A stretch of 64,000 bases of DNA from Zygnema cylindricum (GCA_037447655.1 JBBHKE010002052.1:437185-501184), one strand, 5' to 3'; positions 10,901 through 21,396 are shown, counted from the stretch's first letter. Notes: generated by a model not told the origin, from the sequence alone. Numbers and translations: made by a program.

Positions 10901-13039
10901 AATTGGTACTAAATTTAGTCTCTGTATCAATAAATGTAACATTTATTTGAATAATAAATCGGAACATCGATTTCGCAATATATTGACCCTAAACTTGTTC
11001 GATATAAAACACTAATAAAAACCTTAAAAAAAAAAAAACCTTAAAAAAAAAACCTTAAAAAAAAAAACCCTTAAAAAAAAAAACCAAAAAAAAAAAAAAA
11101 AATTACCCAAACCAAAAAAAAAAAAACCCTAAAGTAAGGATTTACAGAAATACCTTGAATCGAATTCGCCTTCACCAGTTGAGCGCAGTCCTCCAAGACG
11201 TCGTCGCTGATGTCATCCATTCCTTGTCCTTTGTGCAGACGGAGGTACACGTGGGCTGAAGAAAGTTTGTCAACATGGAACCTGCCAAAAAAAAGAAAAA
11301 AAAATAGTTTTTTTTTTTAAAAAGAGTTTTTTTTTTTTAAAAGGAGTTTTTTTTTTTTAATTAATGGGCTTTTAGGGTTTTTCTAGAGTCAATTATTGAG
11401 GAAAAGGAAGTTGTTTTCTAAATTTTTAGGGGATTTAGTTTTTTTTAGGATAGATAATAAAGGTTTATTTAGACTTTTTAATCAATTGTTGAGAAAAAGG
11501 AAGTTTTTCTAGACTTTTTAGGAGAATTTAGGGTTTTTCTATAGTGGATAAAAAAGGTTTTCTTTAACTATTTAGGGGCTCAACTGTAGAGCAAAAATAA
11601 AATCAGTTATACGAGAAAAAAGGAAAAGGAACAACAACAACAAAAAGCAAAAAAAAAACATCATAAATTTATCTTAGAAAAACCTCCCCACTCCCAAAAG
11701 ACAAATTTGGTAAATCCAAATAAGGTTATCGTTACCCTAAAAAACCCCAACAAACTCACACTTTCTCCAAGTATTAAAATTTCAATTCGTAAAAAAATGA
11801 ACTCTTAGCCACCGACATCTATGCGAATTCAACCCGCATCAACAATGTCTTCAACGTAACCAAACAGATTATACCGTGTGAAAACCAGAAGGAAAAAAAG
11901 AAATCTACATTTTCGGCCTTTAGTGAAAACGAATGTAACATTTTCAGCCCATAGAACAAATAATAAGTTGACATGTTTATTATTTTTTGCACACGACTAT
12001 TGTCAAACTCATTATACCGGCGACTTCTACAGTGCACACATTTCTCTCCTTCTCCCTCTCTCTCTCTCTCAACACTTTCATTTCATACCGGATTACGGTA
12101 AACTATCCACAGGTTTAATTCAAACCCGGAAGATTGTTTTTTCAAGTATTTAATCTCAAGTTTTGCATTTTATGATACGCGACCTACGTTTGAATGTATC
12201 AAATATCGAGGATCGTTTTTGACATTGCATCGATTATGGATTTTTTCTGCCTCGATAAGTCGATGCCCGATTTTTTTTCCCTCTTGACCATAAATCGCTA
12301 ATTCTTTAAACGGTTCAAAAGCAGCCACATTATTCAGAACTGAACTAGCATTAAAAAACCAACAGAAACCTCATGCAATCAACTTCCTTACTCTAATAGT
12401 GTTTCAAAAAATATCGAAACTATCAAACACACTATCAACATATCGAGCCTTTGAAACGATCGATGGCCGATAGGTATATTTATCGCCGATATTTAATGAG
12501 GAAGGCATTTTCTAATTTGTTCAATCCTATGTATATCACAACATCACCAAAAAAAACTCTAAAAACCACAAAAAAAAACGATAATAATAAATAAATAATA
12601 GTTATAATAATAGATATTTAATGAGGACCTCATTTTCAGATTTTTTCAATCCTTTTGTATATATCACAACATCACCAAGAAAACTCTAAATTGTTGTATG
12701 TTGAACATAAATTATAACTATAAATTCAAACAAAAAAATAAAATAAAATCACCTCAAAGCAACAACGACAAAAAGCGAACGAGAAAAAAAAAACAGATAA
12801 AGAAACCATAAAAAATGTCAGAAAACGAACGAAAGTCAAGAAAAAGACAAGAAAAAGGTTGTAAAATTACAAAAAAGACAAAAAAAGATCAAAACACCGA
12901 ACATAAAGAGAAGTTGAGGAGGCTACCAAATATCCTCCGGAAGTCCATACTTAATAAGGTCCTCATTTTCAAATTTGTCCAATCCCATGTATATCACATA
13001 ATCTCCCGCTTCCGGACGAACATTAAAAAAAAACACCAT
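7969..13039 (-). CDS. CCDC25: CCDC25 homologue (NFACT-R/DUF814 family)
   Basis: Six exons read on the minus strand: 13039-12927, 11281-11154, 10204-10101, 9510-9423, 9176-9115 and 8121-7969. All phases join, giving 215 aa (the human protein is 208). It opens [19 protein letters not shown], then [20 protein letters not shown] and LVKANSIQG (the NFACT-R core), [27 protein letters not shown], a charged coiled-coil (about residues 145-180), and ends [10 protein letters not shown] as in plant homologues. All introns are GT-AG. The exon 5 donor (GTCTCT) is the first GT of a CT microsatellite. Family knowledge: CCDC25 is a small coiled-coil protein related to the RNA-binding NFACT-R domain, and a human copy has been reported as an extracellular-DNA sensor; its plant role is unclear. 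Introns 1, 2 and 5 hold decayed copies of the neighbouring exon ends. The assignment is strong. Introns are long and repeat-filled, so small UTR exons could be missed. Confidence 0.93.
8160..9114. repeat. Intron 5 microsatellites: (CCCT)n array plus opposed GA tract
   Basis: Plus-strand CT-rich DNA at 8380-8705 includes a CCCT tetranucleotide array of roughly 200 bp. After a 60-base unique block comes plus-strand GA-rich DNA at 8795-9113. The two arms are broadly complementary, so the intron transcript could fold on itself. Because the period is 4, all frames stay open, which gives spurious REGG-repeat reading frames. Confidence 0.85.
8238..8312 (-). repeat. Echo copy of CCDC25 exon 6 start with acceptor site
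   Basis: Minus-strand reading gives CCTCGCAG followed by AATC.AAG, as at the true exon 6 acceptor (8121). The similarity includes the GAGCTCC..GAGCTA block inside the exon. A second, shorter copy lies at about 8700-8760 and keeps TTCGCAG plus AATCGAAGAGCTGCAGA. Both lie in intron 5. Confidence 0.7.
9315..9420. repeat. AAAT-rich low-complexity intron 4
   Basis: The intron between exons 4 and 5 consists of (AAAT)n and A-rich purine tracts. No other feature was seen. Confidence 0.6.
9540..10090. repeat. Intron 3 microsatellites: (AAAT)n, (CAAA)n, A-rich purine
   Basis: Tetranucleotide arrays: AAAT at about 9545-9625 and CAAA at about 9672-9785 with a few CAGA/CATA variants, then GAAAAAA and GGCAAAAAA tracts to 10080. 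This fills intron 3 of the CCDC25 homologue. Confidence 0.8.
10229..10690 (-). repeat. Five echo copies of the CCDC25 exon 3 start
   Basis: Exon 3 opens (minus strand) with AACAAATTGAATAATCTGGA CGTGGT. Related blocks occur upstream in intron 2 at about 10229-10262, 10333-10362, 10393-10425, 10483-10512 and 10661-10688, each keeping a version of CAAATTGAATAATCC.GATGT. Translated, the first two read KLISLDVIY and NNPDVVY against the exon's NNLDVVY. Each is followed by purine-rich GAGATAGATAA-like DNA. Confidence 0.8.
11282..12926. other. Intron 1 of the CCDC25 homologue
   Basis: A long AT-rich intron. It holds a degenerate tandem of TTAGGGTTTTTCTA-like units (about 11350-11580), remnants of a CGATGCCGAT-rich element (about 12220-12490), and two decayed copies of exon 1. 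No gene on the other strand was recognised. Confidence 0.6.
12490..12677 (-). repeat. Two echo copies of CCDC25 exon 1
   Basis: True exon 1 encodes [16 protein letters not shown] (minus strand, around 13000-12950). Copies at about 12549-12490 and 12677-12612 translate as [15 protein letters not shown] and [17 protein letters not shown]. The latter is frame-consistent apart from one extra codon. Both share an ATCACCAARAAAACTCTA flank with each other, so the copy was itself duplicated. Confidence 0.8.
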
Positions 13040-14373
13040 ATTTAAAAAATACTTTTCAGGGATTTTAGGGTTTTTTAAAGGTTTTCAGGGTATTTACTGA
13101 AGTTTTTAGGGTTTTTTTTCAGGGGTTTTGTTTTCCGGATTTTCCGGGTTTTATCAAGTCTTCTCACGGGATTTAGCGTGGATATTATGGTTCGAATAGT
13201 GATATGTGTAAATATTACTATTCCGTTACAGGTACAAATTATATGAAGTTATGTAAAATTCTACATTTGGTAAATTTTCAAAAAACTTTGGTTAGCTTTT
13301 GCTTTTTCTTCGTTTTTTTTTTTTTTTTTAAATGTTTGAAAAAAACAAAAAGATTAAAAAGGTTCAGAAAAGTTTGAAAGAGTTTAAAAGGTCAAAAGGT
13401 TTGGAAACAAAATCAATCATTTCTTTCTGAGAATAAAAAAAAAGAATGTTAAAAAATACGAGTAAATAGCTTTAAAATTTCTGCTAACAGATTTTACAGG
13501 CAATTCTATGGTTCAAGAGCAGAATTTAGGGCAAAAGGAAAAGACTGTTTCCTCCGTCAAAGGATAATTTAGGGTTCAATTAGGGTTTTGACTTTTCGAG
13601 AAAGACAAGTTTAGACGTTGACATAAGTTTGAACACAAAGAAAAAGTACACCGTTACATCTACAGTGCTCTCCGTTCGTACAGTAGACGCAAAACTACAG
13701 TAAAGTACAGTACAATACAGTACAGTGTAGTACTGTAATATACTGTGGTTTCCATACGGTACTGTACGGTATTGTAGGTCTAGCGAGGATCCATCATTCA
13801 ATGCCAAAAAATAAATGTGCGAAAAAAATTTGGAAACGCTATATACTGCTATTTCGTACATTATACGTAATGTAAGTCAATTTTCGTACAGTACGTGTAC
13901 TATAAAATATAACATTATATAGTGTTTCCAACAGTTTTCGCACATTTAAACCTATGATCCATGCACGCATCTGATTCGATGCGATTCAGTTCCACTCGAA
14001 AATCAGCTCAGTTATTTCTCGGCACATTTTGAGGAGTGATCTCAGCCGTAGATATGATTTCGATTTTGCATCGATCTCATGCTTTGGAATTTGGACGCGA
14101 GACGTATCACGCACACGCATCCTAAACCTGGACTGCTATAAGTTCAAACTTTATCACGTAAAAATACCCCGCCGGGAGAACATGATTTCCATACAAAATA
14201 TGAACGAATCGTTTATACGTTTATCGGCTCTTGACAATATATGAACCGTTTAAAGTCATCACGATTTCCAAAAAAAAACGTCACAAAGCAAATTGTCAGT
14301 CGGTTGGCTTAAATTTCAGAACAAAGGTACAAATGTCAAATATAGTACTGTACTGTACAGTACAGTACACCAC
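13040..14373. other. Intergenic 5' of the CCDC25 homologue; TACAGTAC palindromes
   Basis: No gene recognised. TTTAGGGTTTT-like motifs lie close to the CCDC25 start (13060-13130) and may be promoter telo-box-like motifs. Dense TACAGTAC/GTACTGTA palindromes occur at about 13678-13770 and 14340-14366. Confidence 0.5.
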
Positions 14374-14561
14374 TACACCGTGAATCGCTATTAGTGTTTT
14401 TTTCGTCTCTTAAAAAATCATTTCTCCGTACACATTTATCGGATTTTGGATCTGACGGTTGCGATTGAAAGATAGCATTCTCAGCTTCCGATTGGCGGTT
14501 TCAAATTGCAAATCCGACAAGTGTGAATAAAATATAAACACTATAAGCGGTACAATGTGTA
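14374..14561. mobile_element. Short palindromic MITE (family A), copy 5
   Basis: Left end TACACCGTGAATCGC, right end ATAAGCGGTACAATGTGTA. The core (CCGATTGGCGG, GATTGAAAG) is inverted relative to other copies, as expected for a foldback element. Confidence 0.65.
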
Positions 14562-14574
14562 CTGTACACCGCCA

Positions 14575-15092
14575 ATCGTTATTAGCGCTGAAGTTTGATT
14601 AGCGGAAAACAAAAATTACAGTGGTGTACGCTTTATAAGAATTTGAAAATTTTGGAAAAAATCATACATTCTAATTGTTTGATTATGGTAATTTGGATCT
14701 TTGAAAAAAAAAATGTCGGTCGCAAACATGCTTACACTAATATATGTCTCCGTACAAAATCTGACAGATCGTACACAAATCGTACATTCAAACGGTCGAA
14801 ACCTGGCTGTCGGACGAATATGTGCGAACAGGATTTTTTACGACCTGGATTTTTTTCATTTTTAGAACGCAAATTCTCATGCGTCCACGGTTACTAAAAC
14901 TAATTTATTGTACTTTTTAACTTAAAAAGGTACATTTATGTACGGTCTGACACTGACCGTACACCACTCTATTTAAGAGACAACCCTAAACAGAATAAAT
15001 AAAAAAACAGAATAAACTACACTAATGGAGAATAAAAAAAAAAAAGCGGGACAGAATTAGCGTACACAACGCTAATAACGATTGGCGGTGTA
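14575..15092. mobile_element. Long TIR element (family B), copy 2
   Basis: Ends TACACCGCCAATCG and, inverted, CGATTGGCGGTGTA. Inside are subterminal GACCGTACACCA and CTTAAAAAGGTACA motifs. The interior is inverted relative to the copy at 834. Non-coding. Confidence 0.7.
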
Positions 15093-16436
15093 CACCGCGC
15101 ATCGTTATTAGTGTCAAAGTTTAAATAGTGTGTAAGTAAATATACCGTCATTGACGCTAATTAAGAATTTGAAAATTAAAAAAAAAAAGGTTTATTCTAA
15201 TTTCAGTGTTAACGCTAATTTGGAACAGCAAAAATGGAAAATTTTCTGTACGATTATATGCATTATTATATGTATCCGTACAAAATATAAAAATCGTACA
15301 CCGTAGTGAAATCTAAATATCCGTACATGTCAGACTTATTTACATGTCAGACCAATCCCGTTATTTTTAGCGCACGCTCCTATGCGAACGCGTCCGATTT
15401 AATTCATTTTTTGTAAAATTTCAACTAAAAAGGTACATTTATGTACGGTATGACATTGACCGTATGCCACACTATTTACATATTAATGTACTTTCGTTCT
15501 GTACGCTAATTTGTACGGAACCTCAATTAACGTCAAGGAAAAATTAAAATCACGTATATACTATTTTTGGAAAACAATCAAAATTTTAAGAACCCAAATT
15601 AGAGTGTTGGGTATCGAGGACCAATTGCCGATATTCGATATATATCGAATTTCAAGGACCCGATAATCGATATATCGCTTCGATATATCAAATTTCAAAC
15701 TATCGCGATATATCGCCGATATATCGAATCGTCGATATATCGAAGCTAAAAAAAAAAAGAATCCCACAGGTTTTCAAAGAATCGTGACTTCGGACAAAGT
15801 GACTGTAAAATCTTTGCCGGAAAGAAATACGGTTTTGTCCTGAAAGTCAGCAGAGTGAAGGAGATCTCTGAGGTACATTGACGAGGTACACTTGTGAAGT
15901 ACACGTACATCATACGCAAGTACAATTTTACAGACGAAAAAGGTCGGTTTCAGATATTCGATGATTTTTTAGATTTGGTAGTCAGCTCACGTGGAGCCAC
16001 TCATATCAGAACACGTATGTAAAACTTTTTGACAAAAGATACGCGATGTACACGAGACCTCTGTAATACATAAATTTTGCTGACCGTACTATTACAGAGA
16101 CATCCTCGTGTAACCATAACCCCAAATAATTAATCATTAGAATTTCAGAATTAGTACTTTTTTGTTCGTTACATTTTGCGGCGTCTACCTTTAAGTCACG
16201 GAACGAAAATCACGGCGTACGTGGCGTATTAGACAATTTGACTTTTTCGGTAAATTAACATATTATATAAAAGAATAAAAAATATACATTGAAAAAATAC
16301 TATATATCGCGATATACATCGCGATAATTTATGTTGGTCTCGGTACGATATATATCGATATTATCGCGGTATGAATCTACCCGATACCCAACACTACAAA
16401 TTAGTGACCTTGACACTAATAACGATGCGCGGTGTA
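15091..16436. mobile_element. Long TIR element (family B), copy 3, interrupted
   Basis: Outer ends TACACCGCGCATCG and, inverted, CGATGCGCGGTGTA. It shares its first bases with the end of the neighbouring copy, so the two sit back to back. It is split by the insertion at 15603-16396. Subterminal CCGTACAAAA motifs are present. Confidence 0.7.
15603..16396. mobile_element. Nested TIR element (family C), hAT-like
   Basis: Inverted ends AGTGTTGGGTATCG / CGATACCCAACACT. It is flanked by the direct 8-bp repeat CAAATTAG (15595-15602 and 16397-16404). An 8-bp target duplication with TAGTGTTG-like ends is typical of hAT elements. The interior is rich in CGATATATCG palindromes and has no transposase frame. 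Confidence 0.8.
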
Positions 16437-16891
16437 CTATACTGAACCTTGTAACTTTTTCAACTTTCGCGAACATACACATTTCTCCCACGAAAACGCC
16501 TGAAACCCTAAAAAAAAAGAAACCCTAATCTAAAACATAACCTAAAGGCTTTAAGAAATTATTAAATTTGCCCAAATTTTGCTTGTGTAGCCCTAAATAT
16601 TTTGCCCTAAATTTCGCCTCTCCTTCCTCCTCCACCAGCTCCTCCTTATTCTCCTATAATACAAAAAAAAAATCCTCTCCTCCTCTCTCTCCTCCTCTCT
16701 CTCCTCCTCCCTCTCCTCCTCCCTCTCCTCCTCCCTCTCCTCCTCTCTCTCCTCTCTCTCCTCCTCTCTCTCTTCCTCCCTCTCCTCCTCTCTCTCCTCC
16801 TCTCTCTCCTCCTCTCTCTCCTCCTCTCTCTCCTCCTCTCTCTCCTCCTCTCTCTCCTCCTCTCTCTCCTCCTCCCTCCTCAAAAAACCCG
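16437..16891 (+). promoter_or_regulatory. 5' flank and CT-rich leader of the U11/U12-25K gene
   Basis: Contains CCCTAAA/CCTAAT telo-box-like motifs at 16503-16560 and a CT tract at 16676-16880 with a CTCTCTCCTCCT-type period, ending 12 bases before the ATG. An in-frame open stretch upstream of this ATG is the CT tract itself and is not taken as coding. Confidence 0.45.
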
Positions 16892-19289
16892 ATGGAGTCC
16901 AGTATCCAAACTTCCTATTTTCGGAGCCGGAAGATTCGCCCTCTCCTGGATGCTCTCCTGGCGGACCCTCTCCTTCACGACCTGCCACGTCAGCCCAGCC
17001 TTGCTGACGTGGCAACGCTTCTCGCACGTGAGAAGGGCAGCGCCATTTGTCTTACTATTCAAAAATTAGACGGAACGAGTTTTGGTGAGTCTATTGAACC
17101 TTTTTGTGAAACAATTATAAACGACAAAACCACGTGGAACTCTTAAAGACCCTAAAAAATTCCTAGAATTACTCTCAAACCCTCCTCCCTCTAAAGAACT
17201 TTTCCCACCTAATCCTCTTCCATTATCCATCCTCCCTCCCTCCTTCCCCTCCCCTCCCTCCATTCCCACCCTCCACCCCTCCCTCCTCCACCCCCATCCA
17301 CCACCTCCTCCATCCCCCTCCACATATCCATCCCATCCATCTTTTATTCATCATCATCATCATCATCTCATTTTGATGTTTCTTAGCCTTTGTTGGATGT
17401 TTTAATCTTTCCTCTGTCCTTCCACCCTCCCTCCCTCCTCCCCTCCCTCCCCCCTCCCTCCCTCTCCCCTCTGTGGTTTTATCCATCCATTCCTGTCCAT
17501 TCCTTCATTCCTCCATTATTGTCAGCCAATTCCTCCCTCTCCTCCTCCCTCCTCTCCCTATTTTCTTCTCCTCTCTCTCTTCCCCCTTTCTCTCACTTTC
17601 CCTCTCCTTCTCTCCCTCTCTCTCTCACACACTTCCTCGGTCTCCCTTTCTGCCTCTCTCCCTCACTGCCTCTCTTTCTCTCTTGCTCTCTTCATCTCTC
17701 TCCTCTCTCTCTTCTTCACTCAACCAACAAAGTGTTATAATTGATCTATGTGTCATTTTCATGAAAGTTACTAAAGTTTTCTCTTAAATGTGTCTGAGCT
17801 ACCATTATTTATCCACTTCTTTGTTTATGAATTTGTTATCTTTTTATATTTGAGTTTGGGTTTTTTTGGATCTTGTAGGGCACAAGTGTGGACCAATTTT
17901 TGTTTAAACTTTGATGGAATCCGATTGGTCGGGGAGAAAACTCCTTTAAGCAATTGGGAGATTCGAAATGACGATGTTGTGAGTTTCTTCTAGCTCTTTT
18001 CTCATTGTTATTGTATCAAAATCTTATGTATTTTTCATCATGAGTATTGTGTTGTCATAAGTATTGTATTATCATAAGTAATATCATGCGTATGTTATCA
18101 TATGTATTAAATTTCCATCAATATTATGTTATCTTAAGTGTTTGTATCATCAAAAGGATTGGATTATCATAATCATTTTATTTTCTTAGATATTCTTAAG
18201 TATTTTATATTTTTTGAAGTATTGTATTATCATAAGCATTATATTACCATAAGTATTGTTTTGTCATAAACACCATAGTATCATAAATATTGTGTTTATA
18301 ATTATTGGCATAAGTTTTTTATCACACAAGTATTCTTCTATAATTAGTTACCGACCATCGTAAGTATTAAATTATCGTAAATATTGTTTTATCATAAGTA
18401 TCATGTTCTATATGGGAGTTGTAGTTTCATTTTTTTTTGGATCGAAATCAAAGTGCTCAAGTTGGTTAGCAACAAAATGTTTCCAAAATGCTAAACTGTC
18501 AATTATGTTTGCACCACACTATTTATGAATAAACTAGATTCATATTATCGCTTGTCGAGAGTTAGTTGGGCGGAGTTAGAAGTTGGGTCCTCTTCAACAT
18601 TATGCAATTCACTTTTCAATTTTTGTTGTTTTTTTATTCAAATTTGTGCTTTCGTCGTTTCGACAAACACATTTCTAACATAGGTTTCAGTAAACAGCCT
18701 TCTCATATTTTAAAATCTACCTTAAAGTGTCCACAATTATGGAAAATAAGGAAAAAAAAGAAGTAATGTGACTGGCACTAATCATCGATGGAGGTTTAGT
18801 TTCCTTCCTTTCCTTCCATATTGAACTTTCATATATATATGTTTTCCTCTTATATGAATTCTCTTGTATATGTTCTCTTATATAAAGTTTTTTTCGAAGA
18901 CATGTTTTTTCCTCTTCTATATGTTTTCTTCTTATATAGTTCTCTTTGTTTTCCTCTCATATTAAGTTCCTTTTATCAGTTCATCCTCTTAAATGAAGAT
19001 TCTCATATATTTTTTCCTCGTGTATAGTCTCTTTTTATATTTTCTCCTCGTACGTAAAGTCTATTTTATATATGTTTTCCTTTTATAGAAAGTTCTTTTT
19101 ATGACCTAAAAATATATAATTACTTTGCTTGATCAAAACCTTTCGTATACGTGTTCTTTTCATATGAAGTTTTTCATTTTTTTTTCACAGGTTTCCTTTG
19201 CCCCCATACCCCATACTTCAGAAAATAATCCTCGAGGAAAAAGACATAGACGAGCCAAAAGAAGGAGACTTTTCCTTCGAGCTCAATAG
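16892..19289 (+). CDS. SNRNP25: U11/U12 snRNP 25 kDa protein (minor spliceosome), middle exon not found
   Basis: Recognised exons: 16892-17084 (MESSIQTSYF.. ADPLLHDLPRQPSLADVATL .. LTIQKLDGTSF), 17879-17978 (QVWTNFCLNF .. NWEIRNDDV) and 19191-19289 (VSFAPIPHTS .. RGKRHRRAKRRR .. stop). This matches the family order: an N-terminal DP-L-DLP helix region, ubiquitin-like fold, then a basic tail as in plant proteins. The first exon ends in phase 1 with G, fitting the conserved Asp that normally follows DGTSF. The second recognised exon starts needing 2 bases from the previous one. So the family's central piece (the T-V-DLK strand-helix up to HISW) must lie in 17085-17878, but I could not find it. 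Joining the exons directly gives a stop within ten codons. The product is a component of the U11/U12 di-snRNP recognising U12-type introns. The gene may be intact with a very diverged or tiny exon, or broken. Confidence 0.8.
17085..17878. repeat. CT-rich intron region of the U11/U12-25K gene
   Basis: CCCTCC-rich (17180-17330), an ATC run (17348-17367), then TCTCTC/CCTC tracts (17400-17720). A family-expected exon should be here but was not recognised. Confidence 0.6.
17979..19190. repeat. Last intron of U11/U12-25K: two degenerate tandem arrays
   Basis: About 18000-18410: roughly twenty decayed copies of an 18-20-bp unit TATCATAAGTATTGTAT, starting about 20 bases after the donor. About 18830-19180: units of about 35 bp of the form TTTTCCTCTTATATRAAGTTCTTTT running up to the acceptor. 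Non-coding. Confidence 0.75.
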
Positions 19290-19475
19290 GTTTTAAAAAT
19301 GTACAAATATTAACAGGTTTTACAAATATTAATAGGTTTTACAAATATTAATAGGTTTTACAAATATTAATAGGTTTTACAAATATTAATAGGTTTTATG
19401 TTAATATGTTTCAAAAATGTTAACAGGTTTTTAATATGTTAATAGGTTTTACAAATGTTAATATGTTTCACAATT
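19290..19475. repeat. 19-20-bp tandem repeat directly after the U11/U12-25K stop
   Basis: The unit is AATAGGTTTTACAAATATT, about nine copies with decay at both ends. The first copy overlaps the stop codon (..CAATAGGTTTTA), so the array begins with the last codons of the gene. Confidence 0.8.
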
Positions 19476-20640
19476 GTTAGAATTTTGTTGGCCAATCAGA
19501 AAACCGTAAAATATGACTTAACTTTCGGATTTCAATATTTTGGTCAAGTGTTAACAAAAGGAAAATCGGTTAAACTAAAGTTGTACTCTATGATAATGCG
19601 TCTTCTAATGCATTGGAGTTATCGTCCATGCCGTTTTTTACTTGAAAATGGGATCGTTTTTCCAAGGTTGTGTTGTACAAAAAACGAGATGTCAGAATAA
19701 CGCTTGTCTAACTTGATGTTTTAGGGTTTCTATTCATAGTATTTCATAGTTTGAATTTTCTCACAAATTTCTGGAAACATTTTTAAGTTGTTATCATAAG
19801 TTATTGTAAAATACTTGTTACTGTAAAATACGTGTGAGTTATTGCAATATACGTGTGAGTTATTGTAATATACTGTGTAGTTGGAACTGTGCGTTTATTA
19901 AATCGCTTTGCCAGTGTCCCATCACCTGGTTAAACTAATATGTTTAAACGATGATTAAACATCCGTTTTAACGTTTATGATTTTTTGGGAGTTCAAACGA
20001 TGCAGTTTAAACCAGAACTAGAAAAGTACATGCACAGAAATTGATAAAATCGAGGTAGAAACGCCTTACGATTTGTATGCTCTGTCGTTTCATTCATATG
20101 TCATCAATGTCGCAGTAATAATAACATTAAATAAAAAAAAGAAAATTTATTTTTCGTGTGTAAAATTTTGATTTCTATGCTACAGTAACGGTCTTTTCAG
20201 ATTTCACAAAGCCAATGTTAGATTCCATTGTAACGGTTTAACCAATAATGAAAGTTTAAACGTTCAAAGAACAATGTTGAAATTGAATTTCCATTGAAAT
20301 GTTGATTAAAATGTTACTAAATTCTCAAGACTAACCATGATATTGAAAAAAATATTAATTATAGAAAAATTATTGTTCGAATCTAGGACATTCCTATCAA
20401 GGTTCAATGTGTTTTTATAATTCACACTCCATACAAAACCCTAAAGTTATAAACAAAACAGTAGTAAGGTCATAAAGACATACATGAAGCTTTTGCACAA
20501 ATTTTGAGATTTGAACAACTCATTTTGAGCTTCGCACAAAGTTTTGGAAGGCATGAAACGTTTGAAACGATTCAACGAATATGTATCGACGTTTAAACGA
20601 TTGTATAAACGGTAGATGGCTGAATGGTTACAGTTAAAAA
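19476..20640. other. Intergenic; GTTTAAAC-rich stretch
   Basis: No gene recognised. ATACGTGTGAGTTATTGTAA-type repeats occur at 19795-19870. GTTTAAAC-like 8-mers recur at about 19929-20010 and inverted near 20570-20600, with CGTTTAAACG and similar. It may be an eroded TIR element, but the borders cannot be fixed. Confidence 0.4.
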
Positions 20641-20669
20641 CGAAACTTCTCACACCGATATCTTTCCAT

Positions 20670-21235
20670 GGGTCCACGTCAGCACACTATAGTCCCCAGG
20701 GGTCCCCAGGAGTCCTTTGTACTTTGTAATGTGTACAGCTGTACTTTACAGTTTGTACTTTTGTTAGGCTGATACAGTCATATAGTACACTATGGGCGAA
20801 AATAGTCACAAAATGGAGGTGAAATTAATCTCCCTACAAAAACGTGCACTTTAAATCATTCCACAGATGACGTCGAAAGCGATTTGACGGACAGGAGGTC
20901 CACGTCAGCAAATTAGAATCCTATTACGTACGCTTGCTGTACGAAGTGTGAGACAAAATTTGTACTTTGTGCTCTGTATTTTGTACTTTTGTGAGGTTAA
21001 TAACTTAAAACAGTACAAATGGGTTGGAAATAGCAGTGGAACGGAGGTGAAATTAACCTCCCTGTAAATAACGCACACGTGTACTTCAATCATCCTACAT
21101 GACTGTACGTCTGTCAGTTTAAAACAGCACCATCTGGTGAAAATAGCAACAGAACGGAGGTGAAATTAACAAACGCACGTGCACGTCAATCGTCCTACAG
21201 ATGACGTCGAATGAGATTCGAGGGACAGAAATCGG
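20670..21235. repeat. Three decayed upstream repeats of about 150-190 bp
   Basis: Three blocks share GGAGGTGAAATTAA, then C-rich ACGTGCAC/ACACGTGTAC, then CAATCRTCCTACA and GATGACGTCGAA (starting near 20800, 21005 and 21140). They lie 0.9-1.4 kb upstream of the KH gene start. CCACGTCAGC occurs at 20674 and 20900, and a third copy, just outside the repeats, is at 21275. These are ACGT-core boxes of the kind bound by plant bZIP proteins, but function here is inference. Confidence 0.6.
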
Positions 21236-21356
21236 ACGGCTGTAAATTATGCGAGAAAGACTTACAGCATATCGCCACGTCAGCCTGGCAGTCAGAAGGG
21301 CTCAGATCCTTTCTGACGGATTTACAGCGAGGTTCAGATGACAGTACTGCTCACTT

Positions 21357-21396
<40 letters not shown>

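Noticed and set aside
11350-13150. TTTAGGGTTT runs as interstitial telomere
   Set aside because: Units are not in tandem with a 7-base period. They are scattered AT-rich motifs or isolated telo-box-like sites.
13678-14366. TACAGTAC/GTACTGTA clusters as a possible regulatory or origin site
   Set aside because: The same palindromic GTAC-rich texture is common in and around the TIR elements here; nothing specific supports function.
16568-16891. In-frame Pro/Ser-rich extension upstream of the U11/U12-25K start
   Set aside because: It is the CT microsatellite leader. Family members start close to the MESS.. Met, and the extension has no unique sequence.
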